Shown: in pieces, positions 42,180-52,490 of the stretch
Position numbering within the stretch: position 1 is the first letter of the stretch
Layout: each line of letters opens with the position of its first letter
DNA from: Ichthyophis bannanicus
Taxonomy: Eukaryota > Chordata > Amphibia > Gymnophiona > Ichthyophiidae
Direction of reading: 5' to 3'
NCBI GenBank assembly: GCA_033557465.1
Contig: CM066034.1
Span: 984,537,637 to 984,601,636 of the forward strand
Length of the DNA stretch: 64,000 bases
Notes under the pieces: model-generated
What the model saw: only the letters and a program-made list of their open reading frames with translations
What the model was told of the DNA's origin: nothing
Database searches by the model: none
Position numbers and translations under genes: made by a program

Positions 42180-42780
42180 TATCTACTCCTTCCTGGATAG
42201 TCTATTGCAGATTTTGGTATCACACGCAGAGGCAAACCTTACCTGACAGCCCTTCCGCAATATCACTAACAAAGATGTTAAAAGAATGGGACCAAGGACA
42301 GATCCCTGCGGCACACCACTGGTAACCTCCCTCTCCTCAGAGTGAGCTCCATTTACCTGTTCCCTTTCTTGCCTCCCCCTCAACCAATTTCTAACCCAAT
42401 CAGTAACTTTAGGGTTCATCCGTAGGGTGCTCAGTTTCTTGATAAGTCGCCTGTGCGGAATGGTGTCAGAGGCTTTACTGAAATCCAAGTACACCACATC
42501 TAAGGTTCTCCCTTTGTCCAACTCCCCTGGTCACTCCGTCAAAGAAATCAATCAGATTTGTCTGACAGGATCTGTCTCTGGTGAATCCATGCTGCCTCCG
42601 ATCCTGTAATTCATTGGACTCCAGAAGTCTCACTATTTTCTCTTTGAGCAGCGTTTCCAGTAGTTTACTCACCACAGAGGTTAGACTAACTGGCCTGTAG
42701 TTTTCAACCACATCCTTACTTCCGCTTTTGTGTAAAAGGACCACATGTGCCTCTCTCCAGTCCTCTGGCACCACTCCCGA
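42180..42780 (-). pseudogene. CR1 ORF2, RT motifs
   Basis: The minus frames read VPEDWREAHVVLLHKSGSKD, ENYRPVSLTSVVSKLLETLL, QHGFTRDRSCQTNLIDFFDG, VVYLDFSKASDTIPHRRL and VTSGVPQGSVLGPILL. The fourth block normally reads DFSKAFDT. A frame change after the third block and loss of the catalytic ADD region make it non-functional. Confidence 0.88.
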
Positions 42781-43322
42781 CTCGAAAGAGGCATTGAAAA
42801 GATCAGTCAGGAGCCGCTAGAACATTCCCAAATTCCATCAGTATTCTCAGATGGTATCCCATCCGGTCCCATCGCTTTGTATACTTTTAGTTTAGCTAGT
42901 TATTCCTGAGCATGGTCTTCTGAAAATCTTTTGAGATCCCCGTCTCTTCTGTTCCTATTTTTTCTGCGGTCCTGCTCCTGGCCCTTCATCTGTGAACACA
43001 GAACAGACATATTTGTTAAGCAATTCAGCTTTATCCTCATCAGCTTCTACATATTCCTCACTCTTGAGTCTGACAATGCCACTTTTTCCTTTCCTCTTTC
43101 ACAAAAGATATCTGTAAAATGCATTGGCTATTTCTTCTTCTTTTAGCATCTTTGCTTTCCTAACTACTTTGCTTGCTTCTCTTAAGTTTTTCCAAATATA
43201 GATGCCTGTCTTCTGTTCTCTGTGATCTCTTGTATTTCATGAAGGCCTCCCTCTTCTTCTTCAGCTTTTCAGCTACTACTTTTGAGAATCATAGCGGCCT
43301 CCTTTTGCCTTTTACCTTTTAC

Positions 43323-43338
43323 CTTTATTTACCTTTCT
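43323..43338. repeat. Target site duplication, left copy (L1 element 2)
   Basis: CTTTATTTACCTTTCT is repeated at 46660-46675. The uninterrupted version of the site is seen in the CR1 copy near 20034-20060. Confidence 0.92.
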
Positions 43339-44128
43339 TTTTTTTTAATTCTTTATTTTCATTTTACAACAACAAAGGAAAGGAAGACATACAGCTAAAA
43401 GACAAATACATACATGAAATGTGATACATACACCAAAGTAAACCCCTGCCACCCCCCTCCCCCCTGCTTCTTCTCTAGAAAACTAAATCATTCCCAAAGC
43501 GGGCGTGTACTGACATTATTGTGTTACAAAACCTAACGGTGATCTGAAACATGATGAGTGTACATTAAACAGACATGTCGGAGCAATGAACAGATTGTAC
43601 ACGATCAGTGAGCATCTGCCATTTAGACAAGCGAGAATGAATTTGGGTATGGAAAATAGCTCTCCGAGATATCCGCTCATATTTACTATATAAGCAGACA
43701 AGGTTCCACTATTTATTGACAGTAAGTCGAGAGCTATCCTTCCAAGTCCTCGTGATTAAACATATGGCTATACCCAGCATGAAATCAGGAGAAAGCGACC
43801 CTTCTTAGGAAGAGAGGGGACCTCCGCCACTGAGCGGAGTCCCACAGTCTTCCAAGAAAGAGGCTCGTGAAGGTGTAAGATGAATGGAATACGACCCCAG
43901 ACCCGCCCCCAGTAAACCTGTAGTTAAGGACATTCATAAAGAACATGAGCGAGGGGTCCCACATCAGTATGGCAAGACCAACACTGGTCCCTGGCAGTTG
44001 TGTTCCATTTGGCTATTTTCCTGGAATATAAGAACATCTATGTGCAAAAAAGAAGAGAGTTTGGATAACAGAGGCAGATCGGGAAACCCGCACTATTTTG
44101 CTCCAGAAAACGCTCCAATGCACAGGGG

Positions 44129-45264
44129 TTAAAGTGGTTTGCGGTTAGCGATCCCAGGCTTGTTGGACTCTACAAGTGGCAGTATCTGTACCCTGACAAA
44201 TAGTTCATAAAAGTTAGAGGCTACCCCAAGTGTACTACTAATAGAGTGAATTAGTTCTAATAGCCCGTCCTTAGTAGGGACAGAGGGCGGCATGATTGGA
44301 GCACTTTTGAGGCAGCATGGAAGCTGCATCAATTGAAAGTAATGTTTCGCTGGTAACGCAAATTCCCTGTATACATCAGAAAAGGTTTTCCAACGAGCTG
44401 CAGAGAGGAGCTGTTGGGGTGTCCAGATCCCCCTGGAGTACCAGGGTCTGGAAGTAATCATGTATGGCTGCTCGAATTTCTAACCGGAACTCTGGCTGAG
44501 TTAATAGGGCTCTATCAAAGAACCAGGCCCCCGAATTCCCTTGGAGTGCAGTAGTGGGTAATTGAAAAGAAATAGCAGCATGATCTGAAATATGCTGGGA
44601 GTGAATCTTTGCAGCGTCCACCTGAGGAACTAACAGTTTTAATATTAGAAAGAAATCTATGCGAGACTGAGATTTGTGAGGGGAAGAGAAGAAGGTAAAG
44701 TCAAGCTCATTAGGGTGTAGTAACCTCCATAGATCGACTAGAACAATATCTTTGATCACAGAAGTAAGCGCAATGTGACTCTTGGGGGGACCACTTGTCC
44801 TAGGCGGCTATTTGTCAATCAGGGGATCAAGAACAAAATTGAAATCCCCCCCAATATCAATGAAGTATTAGCAGAGGCCTGCGCAACCTGAGCAATAGTT
44901 GCAAAAAGGCAGGGTCATCCACATTAGGAGCATAAAGGCATATACATGTAACTTTAAAGTTACCTATCTTGAGGTGAGCTCTGGACCATCTACCCGCTGT
45001 ATCTGAGCAAGTCGCAATAATAGTAGCATGCAGAGATTTCCTATCCGATATGGCAACCCCACATTCCCTGGAAACGGCTGGGGAATAGGCGGCCACCATG
45101 TAAGGTTTAATATTGAGTTTGAGAGTTTCCTTCGAATTGAAATGTGTTTCTTGGAGGAAAATCAGGTCCGCAGCTTCATGACTTAAATAGCTTAGGATTT
45201 TCCTCCGTTTTATCGAATTATTGATTCCTTGTACGTTCAATGAGAAAATCTTACATGGTGCCAT
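44129..45264 (-). pseudogene. L1-clade ORF2 with RT deleted
   Basis: The ATG at 45264 opens APCKIFSLNVQGINNSIKRR and the endonuclease continues with FLQETHFN and CICLYAPNVDDPAF. A frameshift or small deletion near 44840 precedes the second endonuclease part (44376-44759, with DFTFFSSPHKSQSRIDFF and SDHAAISFQL). At about 44455 the reading jumps from AAIHDYF to RPWYSRGIWTPQQLLSAARW, which in element 1 lies about 700 residues further on. The whole RT is therefore gone. The remaining C-terminal part (44129-44461) follows element 1 (FALPAKHYFQLMQLPCCL), then degrades. Confidence 0.9.
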
Positions 45265-45678
45265 CAATCGATAATAGACATTTTAGGTAAGGGCGCTTGA
45301 AAACTTACAACATAATCAGAATCTGTACAATAATGACATAAGCACCAAGTATGCTGGTCAATACACCCATATTGAAAAGTATGTACCAAAGTAACTTAGA
45401 GAAGAAGCAAACCCCCAATGAATATGGCGACCATATGTCTGCGGGAGGAGGCCCTAGAGAGGAAGATAGAGACATAATAAAAGAAAGAAACACCAGAGTC
45501 CATAAGTAACACTGTCTCTGATACTCATCGAGGCTACTATGGGTAGATGGAGTCGGGTCACAAATATCTTCAAAAATAAGGCAACAAACCGCCCTCGACA
45601 GGCTCTTCGCTGAGCTGCGGTAAATCCAATATGGCAGGTACAGCGGATATGAGAGTATAGACAGGAATATTCTGGAAG

Positions 45679-46527
45679 TCAGCGCATCAAGTCGGCTTCT
45701 TTAGAGTCCAAAAACTCCGCTAGTAGATCAGGGTCCTCAAATGTTCTTGTCTGATTGTGAAGCGTGACTCGGAGCTTGGCCGGGTACATCAGGCCATAGC
45801 GTGCTTGTAGTTGTTGAAGCCTCGGCCGAAATTCCAGAAAGCGCTTTCGGCGGTCGACCGTGGGTTTAGCCAAGTCAGGATAGAAGGAGACCTTGTGGCT
45901 CTCAAACTCCATATGGCCCTTTGCCCGGGAGGCACTGAGAATTTGTTCCACATGTTGATATCTCAAAAGTCGAAAGATGATAGGCCGCGGGGTCTTCCTG
46001 TTGAGCGTTATGTTTGTGGGTACACGATGAGCGCGATCGATCTCCAATTCTTTGGTAAAGGTGATTTGGAGCAGAGAAGGGAGGAATTTACTTAAAAACT
46101 CCTTCATGTCTCCCGATTCCGCTCCCTCCGGTAGGCCCACGAGTCGTAGGTTGTTGCGGCGCGCTCTATTATTGCCATCTTCCACTTCTTTCTGCAAGGC
46201 CCGCACCTGACGTTCAACTTTGTCGAGTTTGGACAGCCGGACCGCATGGGAGTCTAATATACTCTCCATTTTGTCCTGACGCGAAGAGAGCCCCTCTAGC
46301 CTGCCTTGCAGTACACCAAGATCTTCCCTCAGCGCTCGAAGTGCTTCACCGTTTGACTGCACGAGGTCCTTAACCCCTCTAATTTCTGCGAGGATTTCCT
46401 GCTGCATTTCGGGGCCCTCGCGCAAAGCCAGCCCCTTCTGCGGGGACGGGGGTTCTGTTTTGGAGCGTTTGCCGTGAGAAGCCGCTGGAGATCCAAATTC
46501 CAGGCGCGTGGGTTTGGTCCCCGCCAT
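45679..46527 (-). CDS. L1-clade ORF1 protein, element 2
   Basis: An intact 282-residue frame from the ATG at 46527, equal in length to element 1 ORF1. It has the coiled coil (about 45-125), RARRNNLRLVGLPEG at the RRM start, IDRAHRVPTNITLNRKTPRP, and the C-terminal TRTFEDPDLLAEFLDSKEAD. It is very similar to element 1, with scattered substitutions. Because its ORF2 is destroyed, it could move only with help from another copy. Confidence 0.92.
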   Translation of the reverse strand: MAGTKPTRLEFGSPAASHGKRSKTEPPSPQKGLALREGPEMQQEILAEIRGVKDLVQSNGEALRALREDLGVLQGRLEGLSSRQDKMESILDSHAVRLSKLDKVERQVRALQKEVEDGNNRARRNNLRLVGLPEGAESGDMKEFLSKFLPSLLQITFTKELEIDRAHRVPTNITLNRKTPRPIIFRLLRYQHVEQILSASRAKGHMEFESHKVSFYPDLAKPTVDRRKRFLEFRPRLQQLQARYGLMYPAKLRVTLHNQTRTFEDPDLLAEFLDSKEADLMR

Positions 46528-46659
46528 CTCACCAGTGTGCCCCAGCAAGATCAGAGCAGAAATTCCAGTATGTCCGGTGTTAATTCAGGATTCTGAGTAG
46601 GCCTCTCGGGAGCCTCAGCGTTATGTGACCATCCCGCTGGACATCGGGCTCCGCCCCCC

Positions 46660-46675
46660 CTTTATTTACCTTTCT
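46660..46675. repeat. Target site duplication, right copy (L1 element 2)
   Basis: Exact 16-base match to 43323-43338. Confidence 0.92.
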
Positions 46676-46849
46676 AACAAAAAGGTTGGTTGCCCCAAAA
46701 TATCCCCTTTGAGTTTTGCCCACTGTTTTTCTACATCCCCCCACTAATGACTCCTTGAGGCATTGGCCCATCTTGGCAAAGTTAGTTTTCCTAAAATCTA
46801 AGACCCTCGCTTTTGAATGGATTTTATCATCCCTATTCCTAATTTTGAA

Positions 46850-47307
46850 TCACACCATCTGGTGATCACTGGATATGAGATGATCTCCCACTATAACTTC
46901 AGAGACACTTTCACCATGGGTAAGCACCAAGTCCAGTATGTCCCCTTCACATGTGGGTTCTGTTACCAGTTGCCTGAATAGTTCTCCCTGTAGAGAATCC
47001 AAGATCTCTTTACTTCTAGATGATTCTGCAGCAGGGATGTTCCAGTTAACTTCCAGCATATAGCTTTAATGTCATTTTTTATGTATAGTGTCACTCCTCC
47101 TCCCCTTCTTCCTACCCTATCCTTCCTTAATAAAGTATATCCTGGTATAATTACATCCCAGTCATTGTTTTCTGTGAACTGTGTCTCTCTAACCACCACT
47201 AAATCCAAGTCAGCCTGTTCCATGAAAGTCTCAACATTTGGGATCTTATTTCCTAGGCAACGGGCATTTATACACACCATTTTCCAGATGTTGCCCCTTT
47301 TACCCAT
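46850..47307 (-). pseudogene. CR1 ORF2 endonuclease
   Basis: Two overlapping minus frames give KMVCINARCLGNKIPNVETF, DLDLVVVRETQFTENNDWDV, DRVGRRGGGVTLYIKNDIKA and, after a frame change, GELFRQLVTEPTCEGDILDL and VTEPT...GDHLISSDHQMV. These are the catalytic blocks of the CR1 APE-type endonuclease up to the SDH motif. The middle is deleted or shifted, so it is non-functional. Confidence 0.85.
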
Positions 47308-47401
47308 TTCTATAGAGGTATGTAATGTTTCACTAACCTTGGGGCTTTCACTTACCTAAAGGCTTTCTTCATCCATCCCCAACGAATCTAGTTTAAAGCC
47401 C

Positions 47402-47770
47402 CCGAGAGAGCAGTCGATAGACGGTCGCCTAACCCGCTTTTATCCCTCCCTGGTTTAACTTATGATGGATTCTTGGGTTCTGGAGGTCATATGCAAGCGC
47501 TGCACCCTTGGTGTGCCAGACCCCTTGTGGACACTTTTATGGTGTCTCCTTGTCGAACTCCTGCCATAGCCTTGGCGGTCCAGAAGACGCTTGACTACTT
47601 TCTGCAGCTCTAGGCCGTAGTGCCCTTGTCCCCGGAAGAGTGGGCGATGGGGCTTTACTCCAATTCCTTAGTGATGCCCAAGAAGGAAGGTTCCTGGCGC
47701 CCCATTCTGGATCTGAAAGGGATAAACAGGCCCCCTTGGGTTCCACATTTCCGCATGAAGACTCCGTAGT
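47402..47770 (+). pseudogene. DIRS family C RT, N-terminal fragment
   Basis: Plus-strand reading: MDSWVLEVICKRCT near 47463-47505, then VPLSPEEWAMGLYSNSLVMP and KKEGSWRPILDLKGINR near 47620-47735. These are the first RT blocks of DIRS-type elements (compare DAWVLQVVREGY and RTGGLRPILDLRNLNR of family B). Cut on the right by an L2-like fragment. Confidence 0.75.
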
Positions 47771-48400
47771 CAATGACGTCACTTGAGAAGAAGGGTGATG
47801 TGAGTATAACGGGGCTGGTGGAAAATTAGCCATGCAGCTGAGTTCTGAACAGTTTGAAGGGGAGAGAGATGACTCGGAGGGAGACCAGCAAGGAGGAGAT
47901 TGCAGTAATCTAGACAGGTGGTGACTAAAGAGTGGATAAGTGTCTTAGTGGTATGATCAGAAAGGAAGGGGTGAATTTTGTTAATGTTCTAGGGAAAGGA
48001 ACAACAGTTTTACCAATCAGTTAGATGTGTTTGGAGAAGAGGAAGGAGTCAAAGTGGGCTGAAAAAACAGGAAGTGGAAGAGTGTTATCTACAGAGATAG
48101 AGAAAGAAGGAAGGAGGGAGGAGGAGGGTATAGGAAGAAAATAAAAGTTTGGTTTTGGCAATGTTCAATTTCAAACGGCAGTGAGACATCCAGGCAGCGA
48201 TGTCAGACATACAGAGATTGAGGCCTAGAGTGTCGGAGAAATATCAGGTGTAGAGAGAGAGATTTGAGAGTCATCAGTGTAGAAATGTTATTGAAAGCCA
48301 TGGGAGGAGATGAGAGCACTGGATATAGAGAGAGAAAATCTGATGAATGGACATGGCAAAATAATGAGCAGGAATGAAACATGATTTAAATGATTTTGTG
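47771..48400 (-). pseudogene. L2-like RT C-terminal fragment
   Basis: On the minus strand, with frame changes, it reads THSLVTTCLDYCNLLLAGLP and SHLSPLQTVQNSAAWLIF near 47810-47945. This is the post-RT block of L2-group proteins. Stops are frequent. Confidence 0.6.
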
Positions 48401-48659
48401 ATTAATGCTTAAAAACGTAAATGTATATGTATTTTTAATATGAATGAATTAGACATTTAAATTAATTTGAGGCGGTGACAAATGCATCATATATGGAACT
48501 TCTTGAAAAATGACTTGTTACACTGTCTGCTGCCGACTGGCTTACGGCGTGACCCACTCGGTTACTCCTTTATGGCCAAAACTTTCTGGGGAGAACAGCG
48601 TGTAGCAGGAAAAGCCAGATCTTACGTCACTAAGCAACTACCTTGCTGCAGTAGCCTCA

Positions 48660-49085
48660 TAGCTTTCTACTAATAGACTGAAAATGAATCCTATCAAATG
48701 TGCAACCATTTGGTTTGCTATAAAACTGACATACTCTCTGCCTCACCCTGCAGTTACTGATGATGCAGTCACTGTACACTCCTTTATCAGAATTCTTGGT
48801 GTTCAGCTTGACTCTTCTTTTAACTTTGACATTTCCCAATTCATTCTCTGAGGAACATTTTGGATCTGTAGGAATTTACATACGCTAACTCACGCTATTA
48901 TATTAAGGTGAATTGCCAATTGCCATTCTGTCTTTAATAGGCTCAAATTCTCGTCTATTAGAAGACTACAAATAATACAAAATACTGCAATCCGTATTAT
49001 TTACAAGGCTCATAGATTTGGTCATGTCTCACTTTTATTAATGGAGCAGCATTGGCTCCCAGTTTTCTACCAGGTGAGATTTAAA
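48660..49085 (+). pseudogene. L2-like RT C-terminal fragment
   Basis: The plus strand gives LKMNPIKCATIWFAIKLTYS, SFIRILGVQLDSSFNFDI and, after stops, RLQIIQNTAIRIIYKAHRFG with QHWLPVFYQVRF. It is the region after the RT catalytic block. Decayed and truncated at both ends. Confidence 0.7.
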
Positions 49086-49505
49086 CTATGGTGGTGGTGG
49101 TGGCGTTACACAAGGAAGGAATTCTGGTGCATCCATACCTCGACGATTGGTTAATTCGGGCCAAGGCCGAGAGCCTTCAGGTAACAGACAGAGTGGTAAA
49201 GTTTTTGCAGAGTCTCGGTTGGGTGGTCAATCCAGCCAAAAGTCGCTTGGTGCCCTCCCAGGACCTCAAGTATTTGGGAGTGCGCTTCGACACGAAGAGC
49301 GGACAGGTGTTTTTGCCAGAGCGGCGAGCCCAAGTTCTCAGGGGTCTGGTTCGCAATTTCCGGGCCACTCCGGCGCCTTCGGCGTAGATTTATCATCGCA
49401 TACTGGGAACGATGGCGGTGACCCTGGAGGTGGTGCCTTGGGCCAAAGTTCATATGCGGCCGCTGCAGAGGGCACTGCTCCGCCAGTGGTCGCATCAGTC
49501 AGATT
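49086..49505 (+). pseudogene. DIRS family C RT fragment with catalytic YLDD block
   Basis: The frame 49088-49387 reads HKEGILVHPYLDDWLIRAKA, LGWVVNPAKSRLVPSQDLKY and LGVRFDTKSGQVFLPERRAQ, the RT catalytic and thumb region of DIRS elements; compare PYLDDWLIRAASAQEV in family B. Frame changes follow, then KVHMRPLQRALLRQW near 49447-49490. A CR1 cuts it at about 49506. Confidence 0.85.
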
Positions 49506-51738
49506 CATTAAACATAAGAACATAAGATATGCCATACTGGGTCAGACCAAGGTCCATCAAGCCCAGTATTCCGTTTCCAACAGTGGCCAATCTAGGTCAT
49601 ATGTACCTAGCAGTTTCCCCAAGGGACACAGGTTCCACAATGCTTGTATTGGTTCAAGCATTGATATCCTGGGTCCCTTCTTAATAATGGTTTATGGACC
49701 TTTCCTCCAGGAACTTGTCCAAACTTTTTAAAACCCAGCTACACTAACAGCCTTTACTACATCCTCCGGTAACAAATTCCAGAGTTTGATTACACGTTGA
49801 GTGAAAAAATATTTTCTTTTATTAGTCTTAAATAGTTTACCCTGTAGCTTCATTGCATGTCCCCTAGTCTTTCTATATTCTGATAAGGTAAACAATTGAT
49901 CTACGTTTACCCGTTCCACTCCGTTCATTAATATATAGACTTCTATCATATCTTCCCTCAGCCATCTCTTTTCCAGGTTAAAGAGCCCTAACCTTTATAG
50001 CCTTTCTTCATAGGAGTATCCTTCCATCCCCTTTACCATTTTGGTGGCTCTTCTCTGAACCTTTTCTAAAATCGCTATATCGTTTTTAAGATACGGCGAC
50101 CAGAATTGCACACAATATTCAAGGTGCGGTCTCACCATGGAACGATATAGAGGCATTATAATATCTTTTGTTTTATTTTCCATTCCTTTCCTTATCATAC
50201 CTAGCATTCTATTTGCTCTCTTGGCCGCTGCTTCACACTGGGCCGAGGGTTTTAACATGGTATCCACAATGACGCCTAAATCTTTTTCCTGGGTGGTAGT
50301 TCCTAATGTGGAACCTTGCATCGTGTAACCATAGTTTGGGTTGTTCTTCCCTAGGTGCATAACCTTGCACTTGTCCACATTAAATTTCATCTGCCATTTT
50401 GATGCCCAGTCTTCCAATTTATCAAGATCCTCTTGCAATTTTCCACAATCCTCTTGGGTTTTAACAACTTTAAATAGTTTTGTGTCATCTGCAAATTTGA
50501 TAACCTCACTCGTTATTCCACTTTCCAGGTCATTTATGAATATGTCAAAAAGCAGCGGACCCAGCACAGATCCCTGGGGTACACCACTATTCACCTTTCT
50601 CCATTGGGAAAATTGGCCATTTAGCCCTACCCTCTGCTTTCTATCTTTTAACCAGTTCCTGATCCACAATAGTACACTGCCTCCTATCCCATGACTCTTT
50701 AGTTTTGCCAAACGTCTCTCATGAGGGACCTTGTCAAAGGCTTTCTGAAAGTCCAGATATACAGTATCAACCGACTCACCTTTGTCCACCTGATTATTCA
50801 CTCCTTCAAAAAAACATAACAGATTAGTAAGACAAGATCTTCCTTGTCTAAAGCCATGTTGGCTGTCTCCCATTAAGCCATGACTATCTACATGTTAAGC
50901 AATTTTGTTCTTTATGATGGTTTCTACCATTTTTCCCATTATTGACGTCAGGCTCACCGGCCTGTAGTTTCCCGGATTACCCCTGGAACCCTTTTTAAAA
51001 ATTGGTGTTACGTTAGCCATCTTCCAGTCTTCAGGTATTACAGATGATTTTAATGATAGTTCACAGATTACTAATAGCAGGTCTGCAATCTCACATTTCA
51101 GTTATTTCAACACCCTTGGATGTATATCATCCAGCCCAGGTGATTTGCTACTCTTTAGTTTATCTACTAGTTGTAATACATCTTCCCGATGTATCAATAT
51201 TTCCTTCAATTCTTCTGCACCTTTAAATACCACTTCAGTCATGGGTAACATCCCTACATCTTCCTCAGTAAAGACCGAAGCAAAGAATTCATTCTGTCTC
51301 TCTATCGCCTTGTAGCCTCTTAGTGCCCCTTTAACCCCTCTATCATCTAATGGACCAACTGACTCTCTCACACATTTTTTGCTACGAATGTACTTGAAAA
51401 AGTCTTTATGAAGTGTTTTTTCTTCCACAGCGAGCTTCTTCTCAAATTCTCCCTTTGCCCGCCTTATCAATGCCTTGCATTTAACTTGCCAGTGCTTGTG
51501 CTGTTTCCAGGTTTCGTCGTTTGGCTCTTTTTTCCATTTCCTGAAAGATGCTTTTTTGGCAACAACAGCCTCTCTGACCTCACCTTTAAACCATGCTGGC
51601 AGTTTTTTGGACTTCCTTCCACTTTTCTTAAAGCGTGGAATACAGCTGGTCTGGGCTATCAAGATAGTATTTTTCAAAAACACCCAAGTTTGATGTAAGT
51701 CTTTAACCTTTGCAACTGCTCCTTTTAGTTTAATAACA
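49506..51738 (-). mobile_element. CR1 LINE, 5'-truncated, 3' end intact
   Basis: The left end (minus-strand 3' end) carries TACTGGGTCAGACCAAGG and CCAACAGTGGCCAATC. The coding part follows to about 51690. It has the same subfamily as 26851-28475 and together they let frame changes in each be spotted. Confidence 0.9.
49728..51683 (-). pseudogene. CR1 ORF2, linker and RT
   Basis: From the right: RFKKSGRKSKKLPAWFKGEV, WKKEPNDETWKQHKHWQVKC, KDFFKYIRSKKCVRESVG and DKLKSSKSPGLDDIHPRVLK (51102-51683). A break near 50880-51100 holds stops. The long frame 49995-50873 then gives QHGFRQGRSCLTNLLCFFEG, VYLDFQKAFDKVPHERRL, NSGVPQGSVLGPLLFDIFIN, the catalytic KFADDTKLF, and MVRPHLEYCVQFWSPYLKN. The C-terminus (49728-49949) reads [12 protein letters not shown] and [14 protein letters not shown]. 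Nearly full RT with few breaks, so a fairly young copy. Confidence 0.9.
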
Positions 51739-51975
51739 CTTAGGAGTAGAGGAGTAGCCTAGTGGTTAGAACACTGGCTTGGTAACAAAGCAACCAGGGT
51801 TCGATTCCCACTAGCACTGCTTGTGGCCTTGGGCAAGTCATTTAACCCTCCACTGCCTCGGAAGAAAGGCCTGGCAATCTACTTCCGGTGACACTGCCAA
51901 GAAAACCCAGGAGCTTCTGGGTCGCCAGGAGTCAGGACTGACTCGAAGGCACACATTGCATTTGCATTAAAAGAG
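51739..51975 (+). mobile_element. tRNA-derived SINE with RTE-like 3' part
   Basis: The head has a pol III A-box (TAGCCTAGTGGTTAGAACAC) and a perfect B-box (GGTTCGATTCC). The middle holds TTGGGCAAGTCATTTAACCC, and the 3' part GGGTCGCCAGGAGTCAGGAC followed by GACTCGAAGGCAC, which resembles RTE-type LINE tails used by some SINEs. No target duplication could be fixed. Confidence 0.8.
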
Positions 51976-52264
51976 GGCTGCTACACAGTACCCTATCCTA
52001 TGCTTCTGAGTTAAGCTGTGACCAACTTCCTGGGTGATTAACAGTCCTTGCTTGGATAGAAGGAGTCTTTAAAAATGGCCTTTTGACATGCCACCTGGCA
52101 TTAACACCTATTGAAGAAGTTTCACAGGTCTCTTGCCCCCTAGGTAGAAGGCCTCTTTATTTGTTTGCTCAAAGAATACTTATTTGTTGCTCAAAGAATA
52201 TTGACCCTGTTTTGCCTTTTATGCTAAGTTATATTCAGATTTGATTTAAATTAAAACTCTTTGC

Positions 52265-52490
52265 TGCTGCTAGGCTCTGACTTATTATGAAATTTAAACT
52301 AGAAGCTCTCTGCTGGGTTCTAAATTTAACCAGAAAGCTCTCTTCTGTGTTTTAATTTTAAGCTAAAAGTACTTTGCTGGTACTAGGCCCTGAGTGAGTA
52401 TTAAATTTAAACCACAAGCTCTCTGCTGGGTATGAAATCTAACCAGAAAGCTCTCTTCTGTGTTTTAAGTTTAAACTTAAACTGCTGCTA
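52265..52490. repeat. Tandem duplication, two units of about 110 bp
   Basis: The unit starting CTAGGCTCTGA... and containing AAGCTCTCTGCTGGG and AAGCTCTCTTCTGTG is repeated once with modest divergence. Function unknown; it could be enhancer-like repeats of an LTR. Confidence 0.7.

Larger units (their letters stand above)
43339..46659 (-). mobile_element. L1-clade LINE, element 2, internally deleted
   Basis: On the minus strand it starts with GGGGGGCGGAGCCCGATGTC, the same 5' end as element 1, and ends with AAAATAAAGAATTAAAAAAAA. ORF1 is intact; ORF2 lost about 2.1 kb covering the end of the endonuclease region, RT and more. A 16-bp duplication flanks it. Inserted in a CR1 LINE. Confidence 0.92.
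41592..47401 (-). mobile_element. CR1 LINE, ORF2 remnants, split by L1 element 2
   Basis: Same subfamily as 18546-23040. From right to left: endonuclease (46850-47307, with MVCINARCLGNKIPNVE, VVRETQFTENNDWDV and GGGVTLYIK), linker (46660-46800 and 42930-43320), RT (42180-42780) and C-terminal region (41600-42120, including STKEEWDLGVIVSNDP). The target for L1 element 2 lies in the linker. Confidence 0.85.

Noticed and set aside
40395..49505. One DIRS family C element interrupted by CR1
   Set aside because: The pieces are collinear, but about 1.4 kb of gag and early RT is missing between them, so a single simply interrupted element cannot be shown.
51739..51810. Candidate tRNA gene
   Set aside because: The boxes belong to a SINE head; no complete cloverleaf with a matching acceptor stem is seen.
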